Assembly: GCF_021699195.1 (NCBI RefSeq)
Contig: NZ_SSXE01000003.1
Span: 1 to 64,000 of the forward strand
Length of the DNA: 64,000 bases
Direction: 5' to 3'
From: Nonomuraea sp. MG754425
GTDB taxonomy: Bacteria > Actinomycetota > Actinomycetes > Streptosporangiales > Streptosporangiaceae
Shown here: positions 17,958 to 28,771 of the stretch, piece after piece
Layout of the letters: each line of letters begins with the position of its first letter
Position numbering within the stretch: the stretch's first letter is position 1
Translations under genes and position numbers: made by a program
The notes under the pieces: generated by a model
Told to the model about the DNA's origin: nothing
Databases searched by the model: none
Seen by the model: the letters and a program-made list of their open reading frames with translations, nothing else

Positions 17958-19079
17958 TCAACTGGCCGTGACGTCCTGCGCCAGCCGGGTGTACTTCGTG
18001 GACGCCTGGCCCAGGTCGATGGCGGCCTCGCCGTTGAGCAGCTCCGCCGGGGTGGTGCCGAGCAGGGAGCCCTTGGCGATCTTGACCTGCTCCATGGCGG
18101 CCTTGTTGGGCACCTTGTAGTTGATGTTCTCGGCGGCCCAGCCGTGGATCTCGGGGCTGAGGATGTAGTTGAGCAGGGCGTGCGCGGCCTCCTTGTTCTT
18201 GGAGGACTTCATGATCACCATGGTGTCCACCCAGAGGTCGCTGCCCTCCTTCGGCACCGTGAACTTGATGTTGCCCTTGGGGTCGGTGGTCGGGCACCAG
18301 CCGTCCCACGCCTCGACCATGATGGCCTCGCCGGACACGAGCCGGTCGCCGAAGGTGGTGTCGTCATAGCGCAGCAGGTGCGGCTTCTGCGCCATGAGCA
18401 GTTCCTTGGCCTTCTCGATCTCCTCGTCCTTGTCGGTGTTGATCGAGTAGCCGAGCGACTTGAGCGCGGGCAGCGCGAGCCAGCGCTCGGTGGCGAGCAT
18501 GGTGACCTTCTTCTCGGCCCAGGCAGGGGGCTTGAGGAGATCGTTCCAACTCTTCGGCTCGCTCTTCACCAGGTCACTGCGGTAGCAGATACCCGTCGTG
18601 CCCCAGGTGTAGGGCACGGAGTAGTTGTTGCCCTTGTCATAGGAGAGCTGGGTGGCCTCGGGGTAGAGGTTGGCCAGGTTGGGGATCAGCTCTTTGTGGA
18701 TCGGCTCCAGCAGGCCCTGCTCGTTGAGCGCCTGGGCGTACTGGCCGGACACGAACGCCACGTCGATGCCGCTGTCACCGGGCGCGGTGAGCTTGGTCAT
18801 CGCCGTCTCGTTGGTGTCGTGCGTCTGGATCTGCACTTCCTTGATCTTGAGCTCCGCCTTGGCCTTCTCGGGGAGCTCCTTGGGCGTGTAACCGTCCCAG
18901 ACCGTGATGTCCAAGGTCTGCTGCGACAGGTCCGCGTCGGGCTTGAGCTGGTCGGCCGCCGCCGGCGCCGCCCCGCTTGAGCTTGACGACGACTCACCCC
19001 CGCACGCCGCTACGGCAAGCGCGAGTCCGGCCGCCGCCGCGGCGGCCGGGAGACGACGGGTGAACCGGGTACGGGACAC
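17958..19079 (-). CDS. potD: Polyamine-type ABC transporter substrate-binding lipoprotein
   Basis: A 373-residue exported solute-binding protein. The signal peptide ends in a lipobox near LALAVAACGG, followed by a serine-rich linker. The mature domain has LDITVWDGYTPKELPEKAKA, VPYTWGTTGICYRSD and IMVEAWDGWCPTTDP, patterns of the spermidine/putrescine group. AAGGAG lies eight bases before GTG 19079. As first gene it probably carries the operon promoter in the 112-base gap shared with the divergent kinase gene. Exact polyamine preference is not visible. Confidence 0.9.
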   Translation of the reverse strand: MSRTRFTRRLPAAAAAAGLALAVAACGGESSSSSSGAAPAAADQLKPDADLSQQTLDITVWDGYTPKELPEKAKAELKIKEVQIQTHDTNETAMTKLTAPGDSGIDVAFVSGQYAQALNEQGLLEPIHKELIPNLANLYPEATQLSYDKGNNYSVPYTWGTTGICYRSDLVKSEPKSWNDLLKPPAWAEKKVTMLATERWLALPALKSLGYSINTDKDEEIEKAKELLMAQKPHLLRYDDTTFGDRLVSGEAIMVEAWDGWCPTTDPKGNIKFTVPKEGSDLWVDTMVIMKSSKNKEAAHALLNYILSPEIHGWAAENINYKVPNKAAMEQVKIAKGSLLGTTPAELLNGEAAIDLGQASTKYTRLAQDVTAS

Positions 19080-19191
19080 GGTCGCTACTCCTTCTGCAAT
19101 TTGTGCGGTTTGAGGGGTCGCGCGACCTTACCGGACACAGCGGACCAGAGCAGGAGTGTTGCAGCAGAAATCAACATGAGCAAGACTTTTG

Positions 19192-20376
19192 ATGACATTG
19201 CTACCTGGAAGTTTGGTCCAAGAGTTGAATTGGGATTCAATAAGCGATCGCTTGATCTCTCTCGGTGAGAGGCCACTCACCGCGCGAGATCGGGGGCTCA
19301 CGGCCGCGCTGCTGACCCGGCTGGGGGGCGAGGTGCCGCCGCCGTTCGCCGTACGACGCTTCCTCCCGCTGCCCACCCTCTCGCACGGTCCTGGAGATCT
19401 CCACACTGGGGCCCCAGGTGAGCGCGATTTCGGCCCGCACGTGGACCAGACGAACTACTCGGTGGTGGTGGACGAACAGGTCGTGGTCAAGTGGCTCACG
19501 CCGCCCGTACCCCTCCCGCACCCCACTCCGGAGATCTTCGCGCACCTCGTTGACTCGGGGTTCAACGACACCGCGCCCCCTTACGCGGCTCTGACAGGCG
19601 TGTTCGACGGCCGCGAGCACCTCCTGGCGTTGGTCACGGGCTACCTCCCGCAGGCCCGCGACGGCTGGGAGTGGTGCGTGGACGAGGCCGAGGCGAGCAC
19701 GTTCTCGTTCGCCGCCCGGCTCGGCCGGCTGGCCGCCGACCTGCACCTCGCCCTGTCCACCTTCCCCGCCGCGCGCGGCCAGGCGGACGTGCGCACCGAG
19801 CCCGCGGCCAGGGCGGAAGCGGCGCTGGCCGAGGCGCTGGAGCTGACCGGCGGAGCGGACGGCGAGTGGCTGGCCACCAGGGCGGCGGCCATGCGCCGCG
19901 AGCTGGCCGCCCTGGGCACCCCCGTCGCCGGCCCGCTGATCAGGATCCACGGCGACCTCCACGTGGGCCAGATCCTCAGGTGGCGCGACGGCTACGCGAT
20001 CATCGACTTCGACGGCAACCCCACGGTCACCGACGCCCAGGCCCGCCAGCCGGCCGCAAGGGACGTGGCCCAGCTCACCACGAGCCTCGAACACGTGGCC
20101 CAGGTGGCGATCAGGAGAAGAGGCGCCCCGCCCGCCCACGCGGCGGCCTGGGCCCGGCAGGCCCGCGCGGCCCTCCTGACCGCCTACCGGGCCCGCCTGG
20201 CGGACGCCCACCGGCCGGACCTGCTGGACGAGCGGCTGATCCGCCCGTTCGAGGTGGAGCAGGAGTGCCGCGAACTGATCTACGCCGCCCGCCACCTCCC
20301 CCGCTGGCGCTACGCCCCCATGGGCGTCCTGCGCACCTGGTACGGAGACGAAGACCTTGAGGAGACCCACCCGTGA
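19192..20376 (+). CDS. Maltokinase-like sugar kinase, probably glucosamine kinase
   Basis: About 394 residues with an aminoglycoside-phosphotransferase/maltokinase fold. The catalytic loop is IRIHGDLHVGQILRW and the metal-binding site is YAIIDFDGNP, with a preceding helical domain. Actinobacterial maltokinase-like proteins of this type include characterised glucosamine kinases. The tight link to a SIS-domain sugar isomerase gene by a 4-base overlap supports a role in amino-sugar phosphorylation (inference). The start is uncertain: ATG 19192 follows a TTG and has no clear ribosome site, and a shorter start is possible. Confidence 0.8.
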   Translation: MTLLPGSLVQELNWDSISDRLISLGERPLTARDRGLTAALLTRLGGEVPPPFAVRRFLPLPTLSHGPGDLHTGAPGERDFGPHVDQTNYSVVVDEQVVVKWLTPPVPLPHPTPEIFAHLVDSGFNDTAPPYAALTGVFDGREHLLALVTGYLPQARDGWEWCVDEAEASTFSFAARLGRLAADLHLALSTFPAARGQADVRTEPAARAEAALAEALELTGGADGEWLATRAAAMRRELAALGTPVAGPLIRIHGDLHVGQILRWRDGYAIIDFDGNPTVTDAQARQPAARDVAQLTTSLEHVAQVAIRRRGAPPAHAAAWARQARAALLTAYRARLADAHRPDLLDERLIRPFEVEQECRELIYAARHLPRWRYAPMGVLRTWYGDEDLEETHP

Positions 20377-21332
20377 ACGCTGACCTCTTTCTCGCCGACC
20401 TGGAGTCCAAGCCGGAGGCCCTGGCGGCGCTGGCCGACGGGCTGCGCGGGGCGGACCCGTTCCAGGCCCTGCCGGCGGACGTCGAGCGGGTCCTGTTCCT
20501 CGGCATGGGCAGCTCGCGCTACGCCGCGGGCGTGGCGGCCCGGCGGCTGCGGGCACAGGGGGTCGACGCCCACGCCGAGTACGCCTCCGCCGCCACCGGC
20601 TTCCCGAACACCGCAGGCACCCTGGTCGTCCCGATCTCGGCCACCGGCGGCAGCCGGGAGACCCTCGACGCCGTGACCAGGTACGCCGGCGGCCCGGCCC
20701 ACGTGGCGGCCCTCACCAACGACCCGGGCTCCCCGCTCGCGCAGGCGGCCGGCCTGGTGGTCGAGCTGCGGGCGGGCGAGGAGCGCGGCGGCGTCGCGTG
20801 CCGCACGTTCCAGCACACGCTGGCCCTGCTCCTGGCCCTGGAGTCGCGGCTCACCGGCCGCGCGGGCGACCTGCCCGCGCTGCTCGACAGGGCCGCCAAG
20901 GCGTCGGCCGACCTGCTCGACCGCAGGGACGAGTGGCTCCCCCTGGTGATGGAGCTGCTCGACGGCCCGCACGGCGTCTACACGATCGCGCCCGCCGAGC
21001 GGCTGTCGTCGGCCGAGCAGTCGGCGCTGATGTTCCGCGAGGGCCCGCGCCGCCCGGCCGACGCCTGCGAGAGCGGCGACTGGTCGCACGTGGACGTGTA
21101 CCTCACCAAGACGCTCGACTACCGGGCGCTGCTCTTCCCCGGCTCCCGCTACGACGGGCAGGCCATGGACTGGGTGCGCGAGCGCGGCTCCACGGTGATC
21201 GCCGTCGGCGCGGAGGTCAGGGACGCGGCGGCCACGATCCGCTACGCCCACGACGACGACCCGGATATCGCCCTGCTCACCGAGACGCTGGTGGCGGAGC
21301 TGGTGGCCGCCTACTGGTGGGCGGCACAGTAG
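20373..21332 (+). CDS. SIS-domain sugar isomerase/deaminase-like protein
   Basis: A 319-residue protein with two SIS halves like the isomerase part of GlmS and AgaS. The first half reads VERVLFLGMGSSRYAAGVAA, with the serine motif VVPISATGGSRETL; the second has DGPHGVYTIAPAERLSSAEQ. No glutamine amidotransferase domain is present. GTG 20373 overlaps the kinase stop as GTGA. It would convert the product of the kinase, for example glucosamine 6-phosphate to fructose 6-phosphate (inference). The stop lies five bases from the convergent conservon 2. Confidence 0.82.
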   Translation: MNADLFLADLESKPEALAALADGLRGADPFQALPADVERVLFLGMGSSRYAAGVAARRLRAQGVDAHAEYASAATGFPNTAGTLVVPISATGGSRETLDAVTRYAGGPAHVAALTNDPGSPLAQAAGLVVELRAGEERGGVACRTFQHTLALLLALESRLTGRAGDLPALLDRAAKASADLLDRRDEWLPLVMELLDGPHGVYTIAPAERLSSAEQSALMFREGPRRPADACESGDWSHVDVYLTKTLDYRALLFPGSRYDGQAMDWVRERGSTVIAVGAEVRDAAATIRYAHDDDPDIALLTETLVAELVAAYWWAAQ

Positions 21333-21337
21333 GTCCG

Positions 21338-21904
21338 TCAGTGCGAGCGCACGGTCAGCGCGTGCTCGACCAGGGTGACCAGGGTGTGCTTGACGGCCTG
21401 CCGCGAACGCGCGTCCGTGCGCACGATCGGCACGTGCGCCGAGAGCGTGAGCGCCTCCCGCACCTCGCTCTCGATGTGCGGGAACTCGCCTTCCCACCCG
21501 TTGAGCCCGATCACGAACGGGATCTTGGAGTCCTCGAAGTAGTCGACGGCGGGGAAGCTGTCGGCCAGCCGCCGCGAGTCCACCAGCACCACGGCCCCGA
21601 TGGCTCCGCGCACGATGTCGTCCCACATGAACCAGAACCGCCGCTGCCCGGGGGTGCCGAACAGGTAGAGGATCAGGTCCTGGTCGAGGGAGAGCCGGCC
21701 GAAGTCCATGGCGACGGTCGTGGTCGTCTTGGCCGGGGTGGGGCCGAGGTCGTCCACGCCCTGCGAGGCGTCCGTCATCATCGCCTCGGTGGTCAAGGGC
21801 ATGATCTCGGACACCGCCCCCACGAACGTGGTCTTCCCCACGCCGAACCCGCCCGCCACGACGATCTTCGTGGCGGCGAGCCCGCTAGAGCCTGCGAAGT
21901 CCAC
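21338..21904 (-). CDS. cvnD: CvnD, small GTPase-like protein (conservon 2)
   Basis: A 188-residue GTPase-like protein close to the other two CvnD copies. The P-loop is GGFGVGKTTFVGAVSEI, switch II LFGTPGQRRFWFMWDDIVRG, and the G4 position VIGLNGWEG rather than NKxD. The last gene of conservon 2, it overlaps cvnC by 20 bases. Compared with copies 1 and 3, some acidic and aromatic positions differ (for instance EDSKIPFV for EEAKLPFV), so the partners may be specific to each set. Confidence 0.93.
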   Translation of the reverse strand: MDFAGSSGLAATKIVVAGGFGVGKTTFVGAVSEIMPLTTEAMMTDASQGVDDLGPTPAKTTTTVAMDFGRLSLDQDLILYLFGTPGQRRFWFMWDDIVRGAIGAVVLVDSRRLADSFPAVDYFEDSKIPFVIGLNGWEGEFPHIESEVREALTLSAHVPIVRTDARSRQAVKHTLVTLVEHALTVRSH

Positions 21905-22253
21905 TCAACACCCTTTCGAGCAGGCCCCTGTCGGGAAGCCCTGCCTCAAGCTGCGGCTGGTACACCTTGACCAGTCCGTCGGCCTCCATGTCGGCGATCA
22001 GCACCCGCGCCACACCCAGTGGGACGCTGAGCAGGGCCGAGATCTCCGCCACGGAGCGCACCTGCCTGCACAACTCGCTGATGGCGCGGTACTCGCGCGC
22101 GTAGGTGGTGCCGAGCTGCGCCGAGGTGGCAGACGATACCAGTGCCTCCATGGCCAGGTCCGTGCGCGGAGCGGTGCGGCCGCCGGTGACGGCGTACATG
22201 CGGACGAGCGAACTGCGCTCGGGCTCCTGCTCCCCGTTGTGCCACGATGCCAT
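21885..22253 (-). CDS. cvnC: CvnC, DUF742 protein (conservon 2)
   Basis: A 122-residue DUF742 protein: SSLVRMYAVTGGRTAPRTDL, then RSVAEISALLSVPLGVARVL and the shared ending LLERVLSGLRRL. It starts 15 bases after cvnB. The N-terminal extension is much shorter than in conservon 1. Confidence 0.92.
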   Translation of the reverse strand: MASWHNGEQEPERSSLVRMYAVTGGRTAPRTDLAMEALVSSATSAQLGTTYAREYRAISELCRQVRSVAEISALLSVPLGVARVLIADMEADGLVKVYQPQLEAGLPDRGLLERVLSGLRRL

Positions 22254-22268
22254 GGTTCACTCCCCCAT

Positions 22269-22691
22269 TCACCACTGGCGCGTGGCGGAGAGCTCCGCCC
22301 GTACGGCAGGGGTGAGCACCTGCCCCGCGCGCTCGACCAGGATCGTCATCTGGTAGGCGACCAGCCCCATGTCGCAGTCGGGCGCGGCCAGCACCGCCAG
22401 GCAGGATCCGTCGCTGATCGACATCACCAGCAGCAGGCCGCCCGCCATCTCGATGAGGGTCTGGGTCACCCCGCCGCCCTCGAAGACCCGCGCCGCTCCC
22501 CCGGTGAGGCTGACCAGGCCGGCCGCGATGGCGGCGAGCTGGTCGGCGCGGTCTTTGGGAAAGCCTCTGGAGAAGGCCATGGGCAGGCCGTCCGCGGAGA
22601 CGACCACGGCGTGCGCCACGCCGGGAACCTCGTCCACGAAACCGCTGACCAGCCAGTTGATGTCCCTGGCGGCCTGGCTCAGCTCCTTCAT
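22269..22691 (-). CDS. cvnB: CvnB, roadblock/LC7 domain protein (conservon 2)
   Basis: A 140-residue roadblock/LC7 protein with INWLVSGFVDEVPGVAHAVV, DRADQLAAIAAGLVSLTGGA and DGSCLAVLAAPDCDMGLVAY. The ATG overlaps the cvnA stop by four bases (ATGA), as in conservon 1. Confidence 0.93.
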   Translation of the reverse strand: MKELSQAARDINWLVSGFVDEVPGVAHAVVVSADGLPMAFSRGFPKDRADQLAAIAAGLVSLTGGAARVFEGGGVTQTLIEMAGGLLLVMSISDGSCLAVLAAPDCDMGLVAYQMTILVERAGQVLTPAVRAELSATRQW

Positions 22692-25459
22692 GAGTCCTCC
22701 TCGAGCTCCGCGCGCCCCTTGCGCACGCCCTGCTGGTAGCTGGCCAGCCTGTTGCGGAGCCGGTCGGGGGACACCGGAGGCCCGGGTGAGGGCGGCGGCG
22801 GCTTCGGGTTCGGGCTCGCGGTGCCCGGTACCAGGTTGGCTTTCGGTGTCCGCTTGGGCAAGCCGGAGATCGTGGTCCCGTTGTTGACGGGCTCCGCGAC
22901 CGCGTCGGCGGCCTGCCATGCCTGGTCGGCCGGGGTTGACCAGGAGGTGTCGCGGTGGTCGGCGGTCGGCGTGGACCTGCTGAACCAGCCGCTCTCCTCG
23001 ACGGCGGCGAAGATCGGCAGGTACTCGTCCCCGGCGGGCGGCGACGCGGGCGCGCCCGGCGGCGGGAACGACGTGCCGAGGCCGGGTGGCGGCTGCACGG
23101 CCGGGCGCGTCGAGCTGAACCAGGACGACGGCTCGGGGGCCACGGAGTCGAACGACGGGTGCCCGGACGCCGGCGCGGTGAAGTCGAACCCGACCGAGTC
23201 GAAACCGGAGGAGTCGAACCCCGACGAGTTGTACCCGGCGGAGCCGAACCCTGAGGAGGTGGACGCTGAGGAGGTGAACCCCGAGGAATTGGACGCCGGC
23301 GAGCTGAGGCTGGAGGGGTCGAGCCCCGCAGGGCCGGCCGGGTCGAAGCCGGTGGAGTCGAACGCGGCGGAGTTGAACGACGGGTGCCCGGACATCGGCC
23401 GGGGCACGGAGCCCGGCCGGGGCACGTCGAGCGCGTCCGGCTGCGGCCCGCCCTGGTACGCCGGGCCGGCCCCCTGCCTGGGCACCTGCACCCGCTGGTC
23501 CGGCACGGCGGTGAGCAGCATCGGCGGGATCAGCACCATGGCGGTCAGCCCGCCGATGTCCTGCCGCCTGAGCTGCACCCGGATGTTGTGCCGCAGCGCC
23601 AGCCGCCCGACCACGAACAGCCCCATCCGCCGCGACACCGACACGTCCACGACCGGCGGGTTGGCCAGCCGCCAGTTGGCCTCGCCGAGTTCGTCCAGCG
23701 CCATGCCGATGCCGTGGTCGGTGACCGACAACATCAGGCTGCCGCCGTCGATGCGGCTGCTGGAGATGACCACCTTGGTGTCGCGGGAGGAGAACGACAC
23801 GGCGTTCTCGACCAGTTCGGCCAGCAGGTGCACCGCGTCGGTGACGGCCTGACCGGCGATGGCGACGTCCGACTGGACCTGGATGCTGACCCGGTCGTAG
23901 CTCTCGACCTCGCCGAGCGCGGCCCGGACGATGTCCATCAGCTCGACCGGCTCGCTCCACTTGCGCGCGGCCTCCTGCCCGGCGAGGACGAGGAGGTTCT
24001 CGCTGTTGCGCCGCATGCGGGTGGCCAGGTGGTCGAGCTTGAACAGGTCGCCGAGCCGGGTGTCGTCGCGCTCGCCCTTCTCCAGCCGCTCGATGAGGGT
24101 GAGCTGCCGTTCCACGAGCGTCTGGCTGCGGCGGGAGAGGTTGACGAACATGGCGTTGACGTTGGAGCGCAGTTTGGCCTCGTCGCCCGCCAGCCGCACG
24201 GCCTCGCGGTGCACCTCGTCGAAGGCGCGGGCGACCTCGCCGACCTCGTCCCTGGTGAAGATGCCGATGGGCGGGACCTCCGCGGTGATCTCGCCGTCGC
24301 GCGACTCCCGCAGGTGCTGGACGAACTCGGGCAGCCGGCGGCCGGCGATCTCCAGGGCCTCGCCGCGCAGGCGGCGCAGCGGCCGGACGAGCGACCTGGC
24401 CACGCCGGTGGTGATCAGCAGCACGACGACGAGCAGCGCCAGCACGGCGCCGGCGGTGACGAAGGCGGCGCTGCGCTCGTTGGCGCTGAGCGCCTCGCTG
24501 CGGGCCACGATGCCGTCGGCCTGGCGGCGCTCGACCTCGCGCATGGAGTCGACGACGACGTCGGTCGCGTCGAACCACTCTTTGGCGTCGTCCTTCCTGG
24601 CCTGGTCGAGTCCGCGCAGCGGCAGCCCCGTGGTGGCTCTGATCAGCACCAGCTCTCGCAGGAACAGCATGCGGTCGGCGGATCTGCCGTTGACGGTCTC
24701 GTCGAAGTAGCGGCGCTCGTCGGCGGTGGCCTCGGCGGCGAAGCCCTTGCGCTCGGTGCTCTCCACGGACTGCTCGCCGAGGAAGCGCTTGAGCTGGTCC
24801 TGGTCGAACGTGCCCTCGACGAGGACGACGGTGACCAGCGCCTGCTGGTAGGAGACGCTCTCCTTGGCCCGGGCCAGGCCGTCGAGCATGCTCGTCTGGC
24901 GGAACAGCTCGTCGTCCACGCTGCCCTTGACCAGTTCGTTGTGCACGGAGAGCAGGTCGCTGATGACCGTGGTGTACAGCTCGACGGCCGGGCCGGGCAG
25001 CAGGTTGGCCTCCAGCGCCTGCTGCCGCAGGGAGGTGAGGTCGTCGAGGCGGTTGAGCAGGTTCTCCAGTTGGTCCGCGGTACGGCCGGTGGACTCGGTC
25101 ATGAGCTGGCCGGCGATGCCGCGTACCTGTCGGGTGGCCTCGTCCACCTGGTCCATCTGGGCCTGCACCTCGGCCAGGCCGTCGGCGGGCCGGTCGCGGG
25201 CGATGTACCAGGCGGTCCTGGCGCGTTCGCCGGAGACCAGGTGGGTGAGCCCGCCCAGTTCGGCGGACAGGCGGGCGAACTGGTTGGTCCGCGCGTAGTC
25301 GGACGCCGCGGACGTCGAGGAGAGCACCTGGATGCCGCCGAGCAGCACGGCCGCCGCGGTCGGGACCATGATGAGAGCGACGAGCCGCGCCCGGACACGC
25401 CAATTACGCAGCCGCCAGCGACCTTCGCCGGCCTGCTTGACGCCCAGCTCTGTACTCAC
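22688..25459 (-). CDS. cvnA: CvnA, NIT-HAMP sensor kinase (conservon 2)
   Basis: About 923 residues from GTG 25459. It has a membrane helix after RLRNWRVRARL (LVALIMVPTAAAVLLGGI), a helical NIT-like domain, a second helix (VTAGAVLALLVVVLLITTGV), HAMP, LDHLATRMRRNSENLLVLAG, and a HATPase domain with ELVENAVSFSSRD and VTDHGIGMALDELG. The C-terminal third is low-complexity, with repeats of the type SSGFDSSGFDS, then PKANLVPGTASPNP and a helical tail. An in-frame ATG at 25540 would add 27 residues, but it overlaps the upstream block conserved with conservon 1, so GTG 25459 is preferred. Confidence 0.92.
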   Translation of the reverse strand: MSTELGVKQAGEGRWRLRNWRVRARLVALIMVPTAAAVLLGGIQVLSSTSAASDYARTNQFARLSAELGGLTHLVSGERARTAWYIARDRPADGLAEVQAQMDQVDEATRQVRGIAGQLMTESTGRTADQLENLLNRLDDLTSLRQQALEANLLPGPAVELYTTVISDLLSVHNELVKGSVDDELFRQTSMLDGLARAKESVSYQQALVTVVLVEGTFDQDQLKRFLGEQSVESTERKGFAAEATADERRYFDETVNGRSADRMLFLRELVLIRATTGLPLRGLDQARKDDAKEWFDATDVVVDSMREVERRQADGIVARSEALSANERSAAFVTAGAVLALLVVVLLITTGVARSLVRPLRRLRGEALEIAGRRLPEFVQHLRESRDGEITAEVPPIGIFTRDEVGEVARAFDEVHREAVRLAGDEAKLRSNVNAMFVNLSRRSQTLVERQLTLIERLEKGERDDTRLGDLFKLDHLATRMRRNSENLLVLAGQEAARKWSEPVELMDIVRAALGEVESYDRVSIQVQSDVAIAGQAVTDAVHLLAELVENAVSFSSRDTKVVISSSRIDGGSLMLSVTDHGIGMALDELGEANWRLANPPVVDVSVSRRMGLFVVGRLALRHNIRVQLRRQDIGGLTAMVLIPPMLLTAVPDQRVQVPRQGAGPAYQGGPQPDALDVPRPGSVPRPMSGHPSFNSAAFDSTGFDPAGPAGLDPSSLSSPASNSSGFTSSASTSSGFGSAGYNSSGFDSSGFDSVGFDFTAPASGHPSFDSVAPEPSSWFSSTRPAVQPPPGLGTSFPPPGAPASPPAGDEYLPIFAAVEESGWFSRSTPTADHRDTSWSTPADQAWQAADAVAEPVNNGTTISGLPKRTPKANLVPGTASPNPKPPPPSPGPPVSPDRLRNRLASYQQGVRKGRAELEEDS

Positions 25460-25531
25460 CCAACGCACCTCGCCCGAATCGGCGTATATGAGGAGGCTGT
25501 GCTCCGGGGGGAAATCAGCAAGTGCCGGTAA

Positions 25532-25571
25532 TTGGAACACATCCCATGGCTCGTGGCCAAGCGAACATAAC
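25532..25571 (-). promoter_or_regulatory. Conserved conservon upstream block (copy 2)
   Basis: This matches 11759-11799 upstream of conservon 1 at about 32 positions, including AATTGGAACACA, GGCCAA and CGAACATA on the plus strand. It begins 73 bases from the chosen cvnA start, against 81 in conservon 1. Neither conservon 3 nor the left-edge cvnA shows the block. Confidence 0.5.
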
Positions 25572-25743
25572 GCGACAAAAGATGTCTCGCGTGGCTCATG
25601 AGGATAGAACCTGGCGCTCCATCATGGAAGCACCCTAGACACGAAATAATCCTTTAACAGAATAAATGTCCGCTAATGGGCGTTTGACTCGTTCCAAGCG
25701 CGTAACGCGGCCGACGCGTGGTGATCACCGGACAGTCACGGCG

Positions 25744-25773
25744 TTGAGAATCCCGCTATTGGCGACATATGTT
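25744..25773 (+). promoter_or_regulatory. Candidate promoter of the betaine importer operon
   Basis: TTGAGA at 25744-25749 and TATGTT at 25768-25773 with an 18-base spacer form a plausible housekeeping promoter 27 bases before the importer start. A strong ribosome site, GGAGG, follows at about 25790. Confidence 0.35.
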
Positions 25774-25799
25774 GAGCGACGTCAATCGAGGAGGCGAGT

Positions 25800-26857
<1,058 letters not shown>

Positions 26858-26861
<4 letters not shown>

Positions 26862-28771
26862 GCTCCACGGTCGTCAGCACCTCGTCCGGGTTACGGCTGC
26901 CGAGGTGGGCGGCCCCCGCGGGGGTGGCGGTCCTGTTCGTGGCGGCGTACGTGGTCTTCCGCGGCACGGGGACGCTGCCGCACGACAAGGAGGCGCCGCA
27001 GTTCCTGGCCGTCACGGAGCTGCGCGAGTGGATCGACGACCACCGCAACGACAACCCGCTCTTCCTCTACTTCCTCAACTACATCCGGCTGTTCGTGGCC
27101 TGGCTCTACGACCTGTTCCAGACCGGCCTGTCCGCGCTCGGCTGGCCCGGCATCACCGGCGTCATGGGCGCGCTGGCCTGGCTGGCGGGCGGCCGGCGGA
27201 TCGCGCTGCTCGCGCTCGGCGGCGTGAGCGCGTTCGGCGTGCTGGGGTTGTGGGAGTCGAGCGTCGACACGCTGGCCCTGGTCGCGGTGGCGGTGCTGCT
27301 CTCGCTGGCGATCGGGATCCCCGTCGGCGTCTGGGCCGGGCTCTCCGTACGCGTGCGGCGGGCGATCACCCCCGTCCTGGACGTCATGCAGATCATGCCG
27401 ACGTTCGCCTACCTGGCCCCGCTCGCGCTGTTCTTCCACATCGGCGCGCCCGCCGGGGCCATCGCGACGATGATCTACTCGATCCCGCCCGCCATCCGCA
27501 TCACGGCGCTGGCCGTCTCCGAGGTCTCCCCCACCGCGGTCGAGGCGTCCGCCTCCCTGGGGGCCACCCGCTGGCAGACGCTGTTCAAGGTGCACCTGCC
27601 GCTGGCCAGGTCCACGATCGCGCTGGCGATCAACCAGACGATCATGATGGCGCTGTCCATGGTCGTCATCGCGAACCTGATCTCGGCCCCCGGCCTGGGC
27701 GGCGACATCATCCGCGGCCTGTCTCGGGCCCAGGTCGGCATCATGTTGCCGGCCGGCGTCGCCGTCGTGGTCATGGCCGTGCTGCTCGACCGGATGATGA
27801 CGGCCGTGGCCAGGCGCGACCCGCACGCGAAGCGCGGCAGGACCGACCTGCTCGCCGCCGGCGCGCTGGCCGCCGCCGGCCTGGCGCTCATCCCCGTGCT
27901 GCCGAAGGTCTGGCCGGAGACGCTCACGATCAACGTGGTCGCCGAGGTGAACGACGCCGTGCGCTGGGCCGAGGACAACTGGTTCACGGTGACGACGTGG
28001 ATCAAGGACACGACCTCCCTCGTCCTGCTCAACCCGCTGGAGTCGCTGCTCACCTCCGCGCCGTGGTGGCTGGTCGCGCTGGCCGTGCTGGTCGTGGCCT
28101 GGCGGGTCAGCGGCCTGCGTCCCGCGCTCGTCGCGCTGGCCTGCCTGCTGGCGATCGCGCTGCTCGGGGTGTGGGAGCACACCATGCAGACGATGACCAC
28201 GGTGGCCGTCGCGGTGCTGGTCGCGCTCATCATCGGCCTGCTGCTGGGCGTGGCCGCGGCCCGCTCGCCACGCTGGTCGGCCGTCCAGCGGCCACTGCTG
28301 GACGCCGCGCAGACCATGCCCGCGTTCGTGTACCTGCTGCCCGCGCTGGCACTGTTCGGGACGACCCGGTTCACCGCCATCTTCGCCTCCGTCATCTACG
28401 CGGTGCCGCCGGTGGTGCGCCTGGTCGAGGACGGCCTCAAGGCCGTGCCCGCCACGGTCGTCGAGGCGGCCGTCTCCGCCGGCTCCACCCCCGGCCAGCT
28501 TCTGTGGAAGGTGCAGTTGCCGATGGCCAGGCGGGCCATCCTGCTCGCGGCCAACCAGGGCATCGTGATGACGCTGGCCATGGTGGTCGTCGGCGCCCTG
28601 GTCGGGGCGGGGGCCCTCGGTTACGACGTGGTCACCGGGTTCTCCCAGCGGACCGACTTCGGGATGGGCTTCGTCGCGGGCATCGCGACCGTGCTCCTCG
28701 GAGTCATGCTCGACCGCATCACGCAGGGCGCCGACAGGCGTCCGTCCCCCCGAAAGAGGAAGTTCACATGA
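26858..28771 (+). CDS. Betaine-type ABC permease, tandem duplicated (ProW-ProW fusion)
   Basis: A 637-residue membrane protein containing two permease domains in one chain. The first EAA loop is [20 protein letters not shown] near residue 230 and the second [20 protein letters not shown] near residue 540. Each follows a helix block that contains a [16 protein letters not shown] / [17 protein letters not shown] motif. The family norm is about 300 residues and a homodimer, so here the dimer is covalent. ATG 26858 overlaps the ATPase stop, and the next gene overlaps its stop. Confidence 0.9.

Larger units (their letters stand above)
25460..25799. other. Divergent intergenic region, conservon 2 / betaine importer
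   Basis: About 340 bases. The left part holds the conserved conservon upstream block. The middle (about 25600-25680) is AT-rich and has no gene I can support. The right part holds a candidate promoter for the betaine importer. Confidence 0.6.
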
